A stretch of 64,000 nt of DNA. Source: Ampelocalamus luodianensis. Taxonomy: Eukaryota > Streptophyta > Magnoliopsida > Poales > Poaceae. Positions within the stretch are counted from its first letter, which is position 1, and each line of letters begins with the position of its first letter. The stretch is taken from contig JAYEVH010000475.1 in the NCBI GenBank assembly GCA_036346255.1, positions 62,001 through 126,000 of the forward strand. The letters are read 5' to 3'. A program made the position numbers and the translations under genes. Positions 11,035-23,709 of the stretch are shown piece by piece. A model generated the notes under the pieces. That model worked only from the letters and a program-made list of their open reading frames with translations, did not search any database and was not told the DNA's origin.

Positions 11035-12484
11035 TGTAACATCCCATTTGTCCAGAGTTCTTGCAAACTTTCAAAGCCAAAAAGGAACCATTCGGTTTAT
11101 TAAGTTGCCCAAGCTTAACATGAAATTTTGCTTTCAAAAAACGATTTAATTTGAATAATTCCAAACTTCAATTAACTTAAAGTTGAATTTATTTGAACTC
11201 TATCGCTTTTTACTTGGAGTTTAAATCGGGTTCTCCTCATCCGCTTCCTTTTTCTACGACCCAGTCGTGACCTCCCTCCTCGCACCATTCAATCCTTGAT
11301 GGACGGCTAGTAGATCTGATGGTTACGTTCGGACCTCCGAACGTTCCTATCATTTTGCTTCGTCCGATCTAGTTGAACCGCTAGATCGTGTTGCGACCTC
11401 CGAACGGTCCGAACGTTCTTATCGTTTTGCTGCACCCGATCGAAATCTGACGGCTCCCGTTTCACCGAATTTTTCCTTGCTATCGCCTCCTCCTCCTTCT
11501 CTTGTTTTTTTTTTTGCAAAGGCCACCCTCTCGGTCTTGACCATCCAGATGGTCACGACCTCCTCTTTTTGCAAAGACCACCCTCTCGGTCTTGACCACC
11601 CAGTTGGTCACGACCTCTTGGTCTCTCACTGCCCAACCTTCCACTTGCCTTTTGTAAAGACCACCTCTTCCTTTGACCTCCTTTGCTCAAGCTCTCTAGA
11701 GTGGTTCAAACTCTCTCTCCGTTCTTCTCCGTAACCTTTCTTTTGTAACCTTTCTGGTTTGAGAGCTCTTTGGTCTTTATTTGGTGTTGCTTTATTGATT
11801 TTGTTCTTCTTGTACGTAGATTCCGCCACTCAAGAGTGCGTGGATCCAACGACTCCATCGAAGACTCCCAACTATACAAACAAGGCAAGTCGCACCTTTG
11901 ATCATGTTGTACCTAGCTTTCAAAAGTATATTGTTTTATATCTACCGCATAGCTACTTGCATAAAAATGGTTTGGGCAGAGTTAATTTCCTATTTGACAG
12001 TGCAGCCTCCTTGAATGATTGTGCTTGACATGTTTGACATGTTCCCTTGGACACCATAGTATGGATATTCTTAGTTGGTCTTGTATTGGTATTACCAACC
12101 TAGGAGTGTAGTTATGCTTAGCCCTGCTTTTAGTTACGTAGGTCTCGCGAATCATGTATCTTAATTGTTAAACTTGATTAATTGAACTATAGAATTTGTG
12201 GTGTGATGCCACTGTTGTGCAGCTGTGGTGGGATGCCACAGTTGTGTCGATCGTGGTGCGATGTCACCGTTGTTAAAACTTGTTTTGCCAAGACCAGGGT
12301 GGTCTTTTGGCCAGGTTGAACTCAAATGTTTTCTTACTCGGGCGAGTGATCGTGCAGTAAAGGGAGTGCTATATGCACATTGGGATGAGGTTGTCTCGCC
12401 TGGGTGGTCTAAGGACTTAACTTTGTGTTCTTTTGATCCGAGTATAGCGTGCAACAACAAGATCATTTATGGAGTGGTCTGGGT
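11035..12484 (+). repeat. LTR Y2, segment 1
   Basis: This segment begins TGTAACATCCC and aligns with Y1. It carries the CAAG|GCAAGT donor-like site at 11884/11885 and the TTTGCAAAGACCAC repeats. It is interrupted by element X-1 at 12485, preceded by TGGGT. The LTR resumes at 19391. Removing the insertions gives a Y2 of about 2.5 kb. Confidence 0.75.
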
Positions 12485-12496
12485 TGTGAGAACCCG

Positions 12497-13758
12497 GAGA
12501 GCGAATGAGCAAAGGAACATGCAAAGGAGCAAAGTGAAGATCACCAACAGCAGCAAAAGACTTTGAAATAAAGGAATGCAAAGTCTGAATCGAACAAAAC
12601 AACAAAGCAGGATGAGAGTTGACAAGAAGCGCACCCAACACAACGTCGGTGCCTCCCGCGCTTCTCGGTCGAGATGTGGTTGACTCGCCGCTTCCCAAGC
12701 TCGGGTCTAGAGGATGACCACTTCCATGCCCGCGTCCCCCATTAGGACGAGGGGCCGCTCCGTTCTTCTTAGGACAACTATTCGCATAGTGGTCCTTGTT
12801 GTTGCAGAAGAAATAAGTGACCTCGGCAGCTGGATTGCGGAGGCCACCTTGCTGACCCGCAGGTGCACGTGGTTGAAACACGGCCTACGGAGGACGAGGT
12901 ACAGGCGCTGACGACCTCAGTGGTGGTGGAGCCTAAGGATAGGGCACCGGGGCTTGCCCAACACGAGGACGAGAAAGGTTGGCCCTCACTGACTTCTGGG
13001 CCTCCCACTTGCGCTTGAGGGACTCTCCCAGCTCTCTTCCCTTGTGCTCGGCAACAATGACCTTGTCAACCAAGGTATGAAAGTCGGGGAAGTCAACGAT
13101 TGATAGCTTGTCCTGCAGCTCCTCGGACAAACCATCCATGAACTTCTCCTGCTTGCCTTCATCAGAGGACACCTCCTCTGGAGCATACCAAGCCAAGTGG
13201 TTGAACTCGTGCAAATACTCCGTCATAGATCTGCGCCCTTGCTTGAGCGCAAGAAACTCCTTCTTGAACTTCATCAAGCTGGTGGGGACATGAGCCCGAC
13301 GGCAAGCAGTACAGAACTCCTCCCAAGTGACAACTTGGCCCGCGGGCTACATGGCGAGGAAGTTCTCCCACCAAGAAAGTGCTGCACCCTCCAGCTGATG
13401 GGAGCCAAGGAGTGCCTTCTCAGGATCTTGGCACTGAGCAATGTTGAGCTTCCCCTCAACCAGACGCAACCAGTTGTCTGCATCAAGTGGATCCTTTGTC
13501 CGAGAGAAAGTGGGTGGCTGGGTGCGAAGGAACTCCGAGAGCCCCCCCCCCCCGCGACTGATGTCCACCTCCTCCCCTTGATCCGGAGGCACCAGAAAGA
13601 GCGGAGGTATTCCTCGTAATAACTTTCAGGATCCTCGTCTGATCCATTTGGTTACGCTCGATCTGAGCGAGAACCTCGGCCATGGTCTGAGGAGGCGGAG
13701 CTCTCAAGATGACCACCAAGACCTTGTCCGCTCGAGTTCGCCCACCATCCTGTTCCAC
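12497..13758 (-). pseudogene. gag: gag-protease remnant of X-1
   Basis: Minus-strand pieces in shifting frames make up a Ty3/gypsy gag. Near 13690-13620 is an N-terminal MAEVLAQIERNQMDQTRIL segment. At 13530-13350 is FSRTKDPLDADNWLR...LSWWENFLA, and at 13277-12933 is [19 protein letters not shown]...YAPEEV. At about 12830-12770 is a zinc knuckle, YFFCNNKDHYANSC, whose first cysteine is replaced by tyrosine. The protease start VVLGALLVNSHPALLF follows with the catalytic DSG changed (reads CSIQ), and the sequence ends at IRSPG where the deletion begins. Frameshifts and a 12-C run (13542-13553) break it. It is clearly related to the gag of element D. The protein would have been the capsid/nucleocapsid precursor. 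Confidence 0.8.
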
Positions 13759-14440
13759 TAGAATGGGTTAGCAACAAAACCCTGAAAACTGGAGGCGAAA
13801 GAAAACAAACAACCCAGCTAAGAAACGAACTCCAAGGGCTTATAAACAGGCAAAAGAATCAGCACAAAACCTCAATACATGAAATCAACTTCCTGCATTT
13901 ACTAACTCATATTGAAAGAACGAGCAATTTGTTAGGAAGAAAAAATTCAGAGCACAACTCAAGTTCTATCACACCTACTGAGCAAGGTAAAAACCATCTA
14001 AGGGTGTGCTGTACACCAGCCAACTAATATCACATCTTACCTTTTTATTCCCATGAGTTTTAGTTAAACTATCCTCTCATTTTCAGCCCTAACTTGAAAC
14101 TAAGGCTTGCTTTGCTGTCCAGATTTTGCATCCAAGCTCCAAGCTAAAATTTTCAACTCCAGAAGCTTCCAAACTTTACCAAAAGACAGCCACACTTCAA
14201 ATTTACAACTCTCATTGGTTCCTCAAAACCGAATTTAAACGATAACAACTATATTTTGGAAGAAAAAGAGAGGAAAACAACTTTTTCAAACTCAACAAGA
14301 ACAAGGTAAGGTGTGCAAGCTAAGATAGGTAAAGAGTAAAATATGATAACTTTCTTAAGCTTTCATAAATCCTTTGATATTTTGAAACTAAGTTCTTTTA
14401 AAACATCCTAAAAGACGACCAAGCTAGGGGTTTCTACACA
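13759..14440 (-). other. X-1 untranslated leader
   Basis: About 680 bp lie between the primer binding site and gag. The plus strand is A-rich and no open frame is worth noting. Unlike element D, there is no sign of a coding region ahead of gag here. Confidence 0.5.
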
Positions 14441-14454
14441 CCGCTCGATACCAA
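14441..14454 (-). other. Primer binding site of X-1
   Basis: The minus strand reads TTGGTATCGAGCGG, three bases from the LTR end at 14458. It resembles the element A site more than the D site. Confidence 0.75.
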
Positions 14455-14842
14455 CTTTGTGAGAACCCGTGGTATTTAACTCGTAATACTTAACCTTCTA
14501 AATGGTTCTAGTATTACTAATCAAATATCCTAAACCGCGATGAATATGTACTTCCCAAAATTGCAGTACACATACACCTTTACAAAATCATGCATCATTT
14601 CTATACAAGATTACAATACCGAGTCTAAAGCAAAGACATACATAATAGAGTTATTACAAAAGGGCCGACTGGCTAAATGACACCATAACAACAAAAGGAA
14701 TAGCGGAAGCAAAATGCTATAAAATGGTGATAACAAAAGCCAACCGGTTTGCCATTTACCCACACGGCAATCGACCGACCGCCAAGCTAGTCGCCCAATA
14801 CAGTAGTCTGTCTCACAAAATCTAACCCTCGGGGTCACCTCT

Positions 14843-16054
14843 CTGCAACAATTAAGAAATGCAATCGAGTATAAGAATGTACTGCAAGACTTACGAGTAA
14901 CAAGCCTATACATAGCTATATGTAAGTGAAACAAAGGAGATGGTCATATGGTTCATTGGACGATAAAGCAATTTTCATTTGCAATATTGTAATAGATTGA
15001 AGCCAATTTGACAAATCTGTTTTTATTTGTTGAAATAACAGCGAGACAACAATAATAACATAAATAACAACCTAGAGGTGACTAACCCAATAGCCACCAC
15101 AAGATTTCCCATTCGTACCACCCAATTGAAGTTTTAATGAAAATGTTAGAGTCTAACTCTTGCAAAACCTAACCAAGCGTGTCCATAACCTAGGATGAGG
15201 CTATTCGAATAGATTGAACCTCGCAGGTGTACCAATGTACCCACATGTCGATCGTCTTTTGCCAAGCTATTTAGCACACTTCCTTTATTGTGTATTAACC
15301 ACAAGTCGCCTGTATGGATAGAAACCCATACGTTGCATCGAGTCATTGTAAAGTTGGAGTCAACTACCCATATAGGGTAAAACAATCGGACAACTACAAT
15401 ACCCTCGGTGTGGAGAACCTAGAAAGGATTCCACTCCCGTGCACCCAACACATAAACACATTTCATTTTTCACACAACACACACACCCTCCTCCTGCGAC
15501 TTGGAGCCAACACACGCCAAAGTACTAAGTCAAGAGATGTCCCATATCCCTCTCATGTGATTAATACACAAAATGTCTAGATAGTGTGACACAAGATGTT
15601 CACCATTGTTGACTCAGAACCAATCATTCACACAACTAAAAGCACACCATCTCACCAATGTGCCCAAGTCTAAAATATTTTATTTTTAATTATTGTTTTC
15701 TCAAATACAATACATACATGGATACCCCGACCCAAGTAATTTAAAGTGTTGATATAATGACCACCGCCAAGCGATGATCCCCATTCTACCGTCTAAGCAT
15801 TGCTGTTTACATCGACTGCTCTACAAGCTAAGTGACAAGGGCTCATCCAATGAGCTCTAAATCACAACGGATACCCTAGGCTCAGTGAGTAGAGGATGAA
15901 CATTTACCTATAGATTATGCATCTAGAGGATCAACTAAACGATCGATTAATTTAACATCAAAATAAAGCATGTATACATAGATTTTGCAAACAAGATATT
16001 AGACTTTTAAATTAATGGGATCAATATGATCAAATGAATGAAACATCTGCTTGC
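14843..16054 (-). other. Predicted LTR intron, X-1
   Basis: The donor-like AGCAAG|GCAAGC at 16055/16054 and acceptor-like TTAATTGTTGCAG at 14843 bound 1.21 kb. The acceptor-side hairpin here is weak (CAGTAC...TACTCG near 14866-14886). The interval contains the palindrome CTATTCGAATAG at 15201-15212. Confidence 0.45.
15181..15246 (-). promoter_or_regulatory. Conserved palindrome block, X-1 copy
   Basis: The block runs GTCCATAACCTAGG ... CTATTCGAATAG (15201-15212) ... TGTACCCACA. The 12-bp palindrome is perfect, and the flanks match the other eight copies. Confidence 0.8.
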
Positions 16055-18069
16055 CTTGCTAGAGATCATTGTCTTGCTGTAGAGGGTCACTCTTGTACTC
16101 AATGAAGTCATCGGAACCTATTGAAAGAACAAAAAAATCCAATAAGAACGAATAACACCGAAAAGACTTAAAATCCAAGGTCGACCAAAACCCACGAAAT
16201 TTACACAGCAGGTAGAGCATGATTTTAAATGAATTTAGCAATAAGAATCAATCAATTTGGATGACACATGCAAAAGTTATAGCCTAAACCATTTTTGTCG
16301 GGCAGAAATTAAATAATTAACTTCCTATTACTGTTCATGCATAAATTTCCAAAAGGTTGGTGAACATGAGAATTTCATGGTAGATAGAGCATGACATTCT
16401 AAGAACAACAAAAATTAGTTCACTTAATTTGGAGTTAACATGAATTTCTTATGATTTTTCTAAGTTATGAAAGTAGTGCACAATTAATTTGTAGAACAAG
16501 ATTTTCATAAGCAAAGACATACTTAAAACCTATTCTACACTAAAGCATGGTAATAGAGGAATCTAACACATTTTAGTTTACTCAAATTGGAGTTACAAAG
16601 AATTACTTATGCATTTTCCAAGTTAAATGAATTTTTAGAGCAACAATAAAGCCAAATCGAAATAAAAACTACTAACAACCTTTTCTGGAGCAGAAACAAG
16701 GTTCAACCAATTTTTAGATTAAAGTTCAGTTAAACTGGGAAATAACAAAATTTCAATCAACCAAAAAGGAGTTAAAATAAATTACTTAATCCATTTTGAA
16801 ATTTAACATAATTTTTAATTCACAAATAAAAGACAAACTAGATTTTCTTATTAACCCACAGCGGAAAACACTTCGGCCGTTGAGATTAAATCGAATGGCT
16901 CAAGCGAAGGGGACGATCGGCCGCGATCCAGGCGTTAGATCAAAATCGGACGGTCCAAAAGGAAAAGATGTTCGGATGGTTCGAACGTTCAACACGATAT
17001 GGATTACAGATCTAGTAATGAATGGCTCAGAGCAAAGGTGCGTTTGGACTGTGCGAACATCCTAAGCGATCTGGAGCGTTGATCTAAAATAGACGGTCCA
17101 TAGTGAAAGGAGACGTTCGAGAGGTCTGAACATCCCGAGAGATCTAAGACGTAGATCTCAAAATGGACGGTCCAAGATCAACTACGCGCTGCGCACGCAC
17201 ACACCGCGGTTTAAGTGCGCGGGGCCCGCAAGTAAGTGACATTTAAGCCATCTTAGGATAGCCATTAATTGTTAAGCAATGATTAGCAATTAATGACCGG
17301 GATTTGTCGTAACCGCGTTGCTATAGTGCTTGTTGGAGTACGACAAACGTCCGAGCTCAAAACTAAGCTCACCGCTGGCGATGTGGACCACACCAGCGTG
17401 GGCCAAGGTCATGAATGAGTTCCCAATAGCCATGCGCAACTACTGGTGGAGGTGGCGACACTAGAGGAGGACCATACCGGCGGCTAGCTGAAGATGGGCG
17501 ACGCTAAAGGTACGCAATAAGCAAAAATGACAAGGAGTTCCGCATTGTCCAAGGAAGTGGGTGCCAAAGCTTTCTAAGGACTAACTGAGGCTACCTAGAC
17601 GCTGGAGAGGTTCAGAGATGGCCGGAGATGCTCTGGTGATGAAGTCTAGTACCGCCGCCGAGGAAGACAAAGAGGAGGTTGTGGCCTGAGCAAAACGGAG
17701 AGGACCGGGTGGTAAGGGGAGCTTCATAAAGGCTCAGAGATGGTTCATGAGCAAACAATTGAAGAGAGGAGGTCCTTACCAGAGCTGAGGAAGAAAGGGG
17801 TGAACTTCGGCCAAAGAAGAACAAAACACAAATTTGATGATTCCTGTGAAGGCAATCCAAAATTAAGTTAGAGGAAATGATTAAGGTGATGAGGGGTGCA
17901 AAGTGACGTGAAAGGATAAGCAAAGGAACCATCAAGCATCAAGCGATTTATGAAGGAGCTTGTCACCGACAATGGCGATTTGGGGCTCTCTAGAGTTTGA
18001 GCTCAAATAAGCAGAGAGGAGCTAGGGAAGTGAAGGTGATGTCAAAAGAGATGAGGAGGAGCTCTAGGC

Positions 18070-18077
18070 TATTTATA
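18070..18077 (-). promoter_or_regulatory. TATA box in X-1 LTR
   Basis: TATAAATA on the minus strand lies in the sequence ACTATAAATAGCC. It is the best core promoter candidate of this LTR, upstream of the predicted donor site. Confidence 0.5.
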
Positions 18078-19390
18078 GTCGGAGAGTAGGAGCTATGCGA
18101 GGACGAAGCTCCACGGTGAGCTCGGTTCATGGCTCTGCCATGGATGAACAGAAGCAATGGTGGCAAGTAAGACCAAGACTTAGGGGGCCAAAACCACTGA
18201 CGGTCAACAAAACCAAGGGCTAGCCGTTGAAGATGACGCACTAAGGTTGACAAGGCGCTCTCTCATGCCCTGGCGCTCTGGCGCTCGTGTACGGGCCAGC
18301 AAGGAAGAAGAAGAACAGAACCGGCGAGGGCCCACCAGTCAGCGAGAGAACCAAAGTGGCCCGGGTCGAAATAGAACGAGTGGGTTGGGTTGAGTTAAAA
18401 GACCTGGGTCAAAACACTTTGACGATCCAATCAGAAATGAACGGCTAAGATTGAAAGTAACGCTCGGATGGTCTGAACATTCAAAGCAATCCTGGCGGTC
18501 CGATGGGGAAAGAACGATCCTGATTGAAGTGGACTCTCAAGCGGTCCAAACGTTCCCTTAAATCTGGACGGTCGAAAGGAAATCCAACGGTTCAAACACT
18601 ACGCGCCTTTTTGAACGGGCTCGAGTACGTTTAGTTGGTTGGGTTCAACCAAAAGGCTCAGGTCGGTTTGTTTGGACTGCGCCAGCGTGCAAAGGGGTGA
18701 CGCACAGGGGCGGTTAGATCAAGATCAAACAGGTGGAGGACATTCAAAGGTCCAAACGTTTCAAGGAAAACAGATGGTCCGATGGAGATCGGATGGCCCA
18801 AAACACTTCACGTTCAAATGGACTGGGTCCGAACGCATAGAGGGTTGGGTTCGACCGCGAGGCTAGAGTTCGACTTAGACCCAATAGTAGCTTGACTAGG
18901 GTTTAAGATTTAAGCTGAAACTTTGAGAAATTTTTAGATGGAGCTACACAACTCCAAAAAATCCAAAATTTTTACAAGAGGTGCCCAACTCCAGGATTGA
19001 CCTTGGATAAAATTTCCAAAGGTTTATATGTGAAGAATTTTTCTCCAAAAAATTCTCAAGGTGCTGATCTAGTGTTTGACCAATAGTCAAACTGGTTTGA
19101 CTAGCCTCTTAAAATTATCAAATAATTTCTAAAAATTATGAAATTTTTCAGAGGAGTCACACAGAAGCCCTAGAACCAAGGAAAAATATTTTCAGAGGAT
19201 GATCATAAGATTATCCAGAAAATTTTCTAAGGGGTCAAGACTCAAGTTAAGAGAAGCTTGTGGTTTTGAATTCTACAATTCCTTTGCAAGAATTTTCAGA
19301 ATATTCAAATAACAACAAGATGCATGAAAAGTTTTAATTTATTCACATTTTCATACATTTGAAACACAAGCCAAGATTTGGGATGTTACA

Positions 19391-20369
19391 TGGGCCAACT
19401 AATTAGCAATGTGATGGTTTGGTTCTGTTGTGGTGGTGTGTGCTGATTCACATGGCACAAGAGGGGGCTGTGATGGCGAAACCTTAGAAGGCAGAACCAA
19501 GCCAGGACAGTGCTTTGTAAAGGCCTTGTCATGCTATCTAGACTGCTCACCTTTGGAAGTGAATAGGGGTTTTGACGGGAGCCCAACCAACTAGAGAGGT
19601 CGTGAATTGTGGGTAAAGCTGTACAACCTCTGCAGAGTGTAAATCTATTCGAATAGCTGTGTCCCCAGTTATGGACATTGCCTAGTGAAATCGCGCAAGG
19701 GGTAGCTTTTCCTCAAATGGGTGGTCGTGGTTGGTGTCTAGGACGTCTTGGTCATTGGTGCGACCTGGTCGTGGGAGTGGTCCTGGTCGTTGGTGCGACC
19801 CGACCTCTTGGGAGTGGTCCTAGGAGTGAGCAGGGTGCTCACGACCTCCTTCAAAAAGAACTGTTACTTATGTATTACTCTTTTAACTTGAGCTTTGCAA
19901 TCTACTTATGATATTTCCTATCAATGTTGCTGTTATGCAAACTAACCCTAAAGCTCTCTTTTTTTCAAGCCCTACATAAATATTAGTTGCATACTTGTTC
20001 CCTGCGACTTGCTGAGTACATTTAACGTACTCACGGCTTTAAGTCCTCTGCTTGAGCAAAGGGTCAAGAAGACCAAGGGTGTTCGATCTCTTTGAAGAGG
20101 AGTTCTTTGAAGACCAGGCCTTCTAGGGGACATCCTCCACTCGATAGACTGTGGGCTTATCAGATGGCTCTGCACGCTTTTTTCATTCCGCTGCAAGTGT
20201 TCTTGTTGTCATTTTTGTAAGCCAGTGGTGGCGACCTCTGTAACAATCTTGACTGTAAGGTCCTCTGTTAATATAAGTTAATTTGTCTGCTTTACCGTAA
20301 GCTTGTCGTTTGATTTTGATTGCATCTATGTTGAAAACTATGCGAGCTAGCTACTGATCATGGGACTAG
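19391..20369 (+). repeat. LTR Y2, segment 2
   Basis: This continues Y2 after X-1. It holds the palindrome block (19608-19676, CTATTCGAATAG at 19645-19656), the perfect TGAGTAC/GTACTCA hairpin (20013-20033) and the acceptor-like AG at 20060-20061. So X-1 lies within the predicted intron of Y2 (11885-20061 including the insertion). It ends at the X-2 target ACTAG (20365-20369). Confidence 0.75.
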
Positions 20370-20734
20370 TGTGAGGACCCCAGCTTATTCGACTTGTAAT
20401 GCTTAGCCTTCCATTGACCCTAGCAACACAATTCAAATAAACTAAGCCTCTGGATATGTATACTTCCTAAATGCAAGATACACACCTGCTACAAAATCAA
20501 GCATCAATTCCGCATACTAGAGGTTACAATATCAAAACTACATAATATACAACGGAAATAACTTACAAAATAAATAACAAACTACACAATGAAGCAAAAG
20601 CCATAAGATGGCGATAAATAAAAGAGCCAATTAGTGTGCCTTACCCACAAGGCAACCAACCGGCCGCCAAGCTAGTCGTCAAACCCGCAAAGACAACTCA
20701 CAAAAAGGGAAGCCCTAGGGCTCACCTTCTTCCT

Positions 20735-21948
20735 CTCGCAACAAAACATTAAGCAAAGCATCCGAGTACAAAAATTATTTTTGTACTGCAAGACCGACGT
20801 GTAAGGGCAATGTAACTATAATTTAACTACATGCAAGCTTTATTTAAGTGGAGGGGGCTCGACTTTCTTTTAGCAGAAAGCAAGTTTTCTTTGCAATAAA
20901 GTAATAGTTTGAAGGCAGTTTTAACAATTCAAATTTTATTTGCGTAAATAATAATGATACAAGAAGTAGTAACATAAAGATATCCCGGAGATGACCAACC
21001 CAATGGCCATCATAACAATAGTATGAACACCCGCTCATACCAACCCATCAAGTTTTAATTAAAATGTTGTAGTCTAACTCTTGAAAGACCTCCCCAAGCG
21101 TGTCCATAACCTAGACGAGGCTATTCGAATAGTTTTAACCCCGCAGGGGTGTACCAATGTACCCACACTTTAGACCGCTTTCCACCAAAGAACGGTTAGC
21201 ATACTTCCTTTGGTATGCAGCACGCTAAGTCTAACATGACGCTTTCCAATATTGTGTATCAACTACGAGTCGTCGATGGATAGAAATCCATACGCTACAT
21301 GGTAAAGCCGAAAGACAACAAATCCCATCACGGTGAAGCTTTCTGACAACTACCATGCTCCCAACACCATCCCTCCCGCGACCTCCTACGACCCGGAGCC
21401 AATACACGCCAAAGTACTAAATCAAGAGAGGTCCCATACCCTCTAGTGTGGTTAGCACGCAAAATGCTTGGTTTAGTGTAACAAGATGTTCGGTCCTTGT
21501 TGACTCGGGCACCATTCCAGTCACACCCAAAAATCACACCAACTTACCATTGTGCCCAAGTCCAAATCATTTTGTTTTTATTTTTAGTTTTCACAATTAC
21601 ACATAGCAAAAATGCTGAATCATAAAGTTATAATAATTTTTGTGTGATCAAAGTTATCGACTAAGTCGATAACCGCCCAATTTATCAGATCTAAGCATTG
21701 CTAAGCATCATATCGCAAAGACAAATAAAAGGCCATAAATAATTCACTGTGCTCTAATTCACCAAAGGAGGATAATATTCCTAAGGTAGTGGGTGGGTGA
21801 ACAATTTTCGTATAACAATGCAATGTGATTAACTACCTCTAATCGATAAAATTAATCATTGACACAAAAGCATGCATACGCATTTAGTAAAACAAAGTAT
21901 TAGATTTTAAAAGTAATGGGATTGAGTGGATATGATCAAACCGCTTGC
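20735..21948 (-). other. Predicted LTR intron, X-2
   Basis: This 1.21 kb interval runs from AAG|GCAAGC to TTGTTGCGAG on the minus strand. The acceptor-side hairpin is the longest seen here: AGTACAAAAA pairs with TTTTTGTACT (20765-20787). Confidence 0.45.
21102..21168 (-). promoter_or_regulatory. Conserved palindrome block, X-2 copy
   Basis: GTCCATAACCTAGACGAGG is followed by a perfect CTATTCGAATAG at 21121-21132, a CCGCAGGGG element and GTACCCACAC. Confidence 0.8.
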
Positions 21949-22441
21949 CTTTGCCTTGCTAGAGATATTCAATTTGTCGCAGAGGATCACTCGATATCAA
22001 CGCCATCTAACGATAAAACCGCCAAAGCTAAAACAAAGAAATAAACACCGTAACGCCAACAACATTTAAAAATCAATAACACTTCTATAGATCATGAATT
22101 TAGGAACAACAAATTAGCTGATTTGGAGTTTATTTTAAATTAGATAGGATTTCTTATTATCGATCTTTCTAAACTCACTTTTTCCACTAAAATCATACAC
22201 CCAAAATCAATCCTCTTATATGCTCTCCTCTTTCGACAAAGCTATGATGGTGATTTTGTGCACATCTATAATCCGCAGTGGGTTCTAGATATCTATTTAA
22301 CTATTCTAGTCTAACCATTCACTTAATTATCATTTTAGTCAATTGATTTGCCCACTAACTGCTAAGAGCATAATCTGTCAATTAATCATCTACAAACTAC
22401 TAATCACTTAATGTCTCTAAGCTAACTACTACATTAATGCA

Positions 22442-23709
22442 TACTACTACGTAAAAGCCATCACGCACGGTTCGAATCGCCATCACGCATTTGCCAACCG
22501 CCTAGAAAAATAGGTCCGTGATAACAGTGGTTATCACAGCACGGCCAAGAAACCGCTCGTGATATGAATATCACGCACGGTTTTTATCAACAACCGCCTG
22601 CGGAAGACAGAGTATCACGCACGGTTATGGTCACAAAACGTTTATGAAGTCGAATATCACGCATTTGCTCTATTTAAAACCGCTCGTGATATCTGCCTTC
22701 GCTGCACGTTATTTACACGTAAACGCTCGCGGAAGTCAGATATCACGCACGGTTCGCTGTTAAAACCGCTCAGTGATATTTCGAGTTCGCGCACGCTTTA
22801 CTTAGAACCGCTCGTGATACTCGAGTTCGCTGCACGCTTACTTAGAACCGCTCTGTGATATTGTTTCACGCATCGCTTTTATAAAAACCGCTCGTGATAG
22901 TTCATTAAACTAACTACATTTTTCTCGATTTTTGGCTAGCCTCGTGAATTGCTAGCCATACATCGGATACAAAAGTTTACTCCCACTTCGACTTTATACA
23001 CGCGATGCTTAGCATATTCTACCATATCTCGATTGGGTTATAAAGAATGTTACCCTCGTAGCTCACGACTAAAAATACCAAATCGATCTATTCCGATTGC
23101 TGTCTCCCTCCCTTTCTCCTCTCCTTCTCCCTCCCTTTCTCCTCTCTTTCTCTTCTTCTTCCCTTTCTCCTCTCCTTCTCCTCCCTTTCTCCTCTCCTTC
23201 TCCTCCTCTCTCTCCGGCAAGCGCAGCGGGTTTTTATCCGGTGGCGGCTCAAATGGGAATGGGCAGGGGTACTCAAGGTATTTATAGCGAGGATACCGCT
23301 GCACGGTTCCAAATATGAACTGCTCGTGATAGGTATATATCGCGCACGGTTTATAAATAAAACCGTCAGGATATGTCACGACGGTGCTTTTATGAACCGT
23401 CAGTGATACGGAGGATTATCACGCATTTGCTTATATACAAAATCGTCAGGATATATCGCGCACGCTCTATTATAAACCGTCGTGATATGGGGATTATCAC
23501 GCATTTGCTGATAAATAGAATCGTCGTGATATTTCGCGCACGCTTCTTTATATAAACCGCTCAGTGATAATCATATATCACGCATTTGTTACTAGTAAGA
23601 ACCGCTCGTGATAGACCGCAAAGCAAATGTCGCTAACAGACCCAACACGCACGGATTCAAATTAACCCGCCGTGATGGGGTGTCTTCTATAGCCTGCTTT
23701 GTAGTAGTG
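22442..23709. mobile_element. Non-autonomous CACTA-like DNA transposon
   Basis: The ends are inverted and CACTA-like: TACTACTACGTAAAAGCC on the left and, reverse-complemented, CACTACTACAAAGCAGGC on the right. Both flanks are packed with subterminal repeats of the form ATCACGCACGGTT ... AACCGCTCGTGATAT in alternating orientation (22460-22910 and 23295-23680), as in grass CACTA elements where transposase binds. The central ~380 bp (22911-23290) has no transposase. The first base of the left end is T rather than C, and no 3-bp target duplication is evident (GCA left, AGA right). It sits inside X-2. Confidence 0.7.
23101..23217. repeat. CT-rich low-complexity tract
   Basis: Polypyrimidine repeats of CCCTTTCTCCTCTCCTTCT lie in the core of the CACTA-like element. 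The apparent frames across it are composition artefacts. Confidence 0.85.

Larger units (their letters stand above)
12485..19390 (-). mobile_element. Element X-1, internally deleted gypsy retrotransposon
   Basis: X-1 is a minus-strand element inserted in Y2 with near-perfect 5-bp target duplications (TGGGT at 12480-12484, TGGGC at 19391-19395). It retains a full 5' LTR (14458-19390), primer binding site, gag and the start of protease. The rest of pol and nearly the whole 3' LTR are gone. Only the terminal ~13 bp of the 3' LTR (TGTGAGAACCCGG, 12485-12497) remains, fused to protease sequence. The LTR is of the same family as X-2 and X-3. Y3 (near 28460) shows the matching empty site, CTGGCCAACTAATTAG. 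Confidence 0.8.
14458..19390 (-). repeat. X-1 5' LTR (4.9 kb)
   Basis: This long LTR on the minus strand begins TGTAACATCCCAAATC at 19390 and ends ...GGGTTCTCACA at 14458. Its parts in sense order are a U3 with many GTTCGAACGTTC / CCGTTGATC-type palindromic words (16850-18800), a TATAAATA box (18070-18077), an A/T-rich exon-like stretch, AAG|GCAAGC (16055/16054), the palindrome block (15181-15246), a hairpin and TTGTTGCAG (14843). Reading frames in the GC-rich part are not protein-like. Confidence 0.8.

Noticed and set aside
13542..13553. 12-C run as a regulatory element
   Set aside because: It lies within a decayed gag and is most simply a slippage product.
22949..23379. Frames of 73-112 codons across the CT-rich tract
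   Set aside because: Translation of a polypyrimidine microsatellite; Ser/Pro/Leu or Glu/Arg/Lys runs only.
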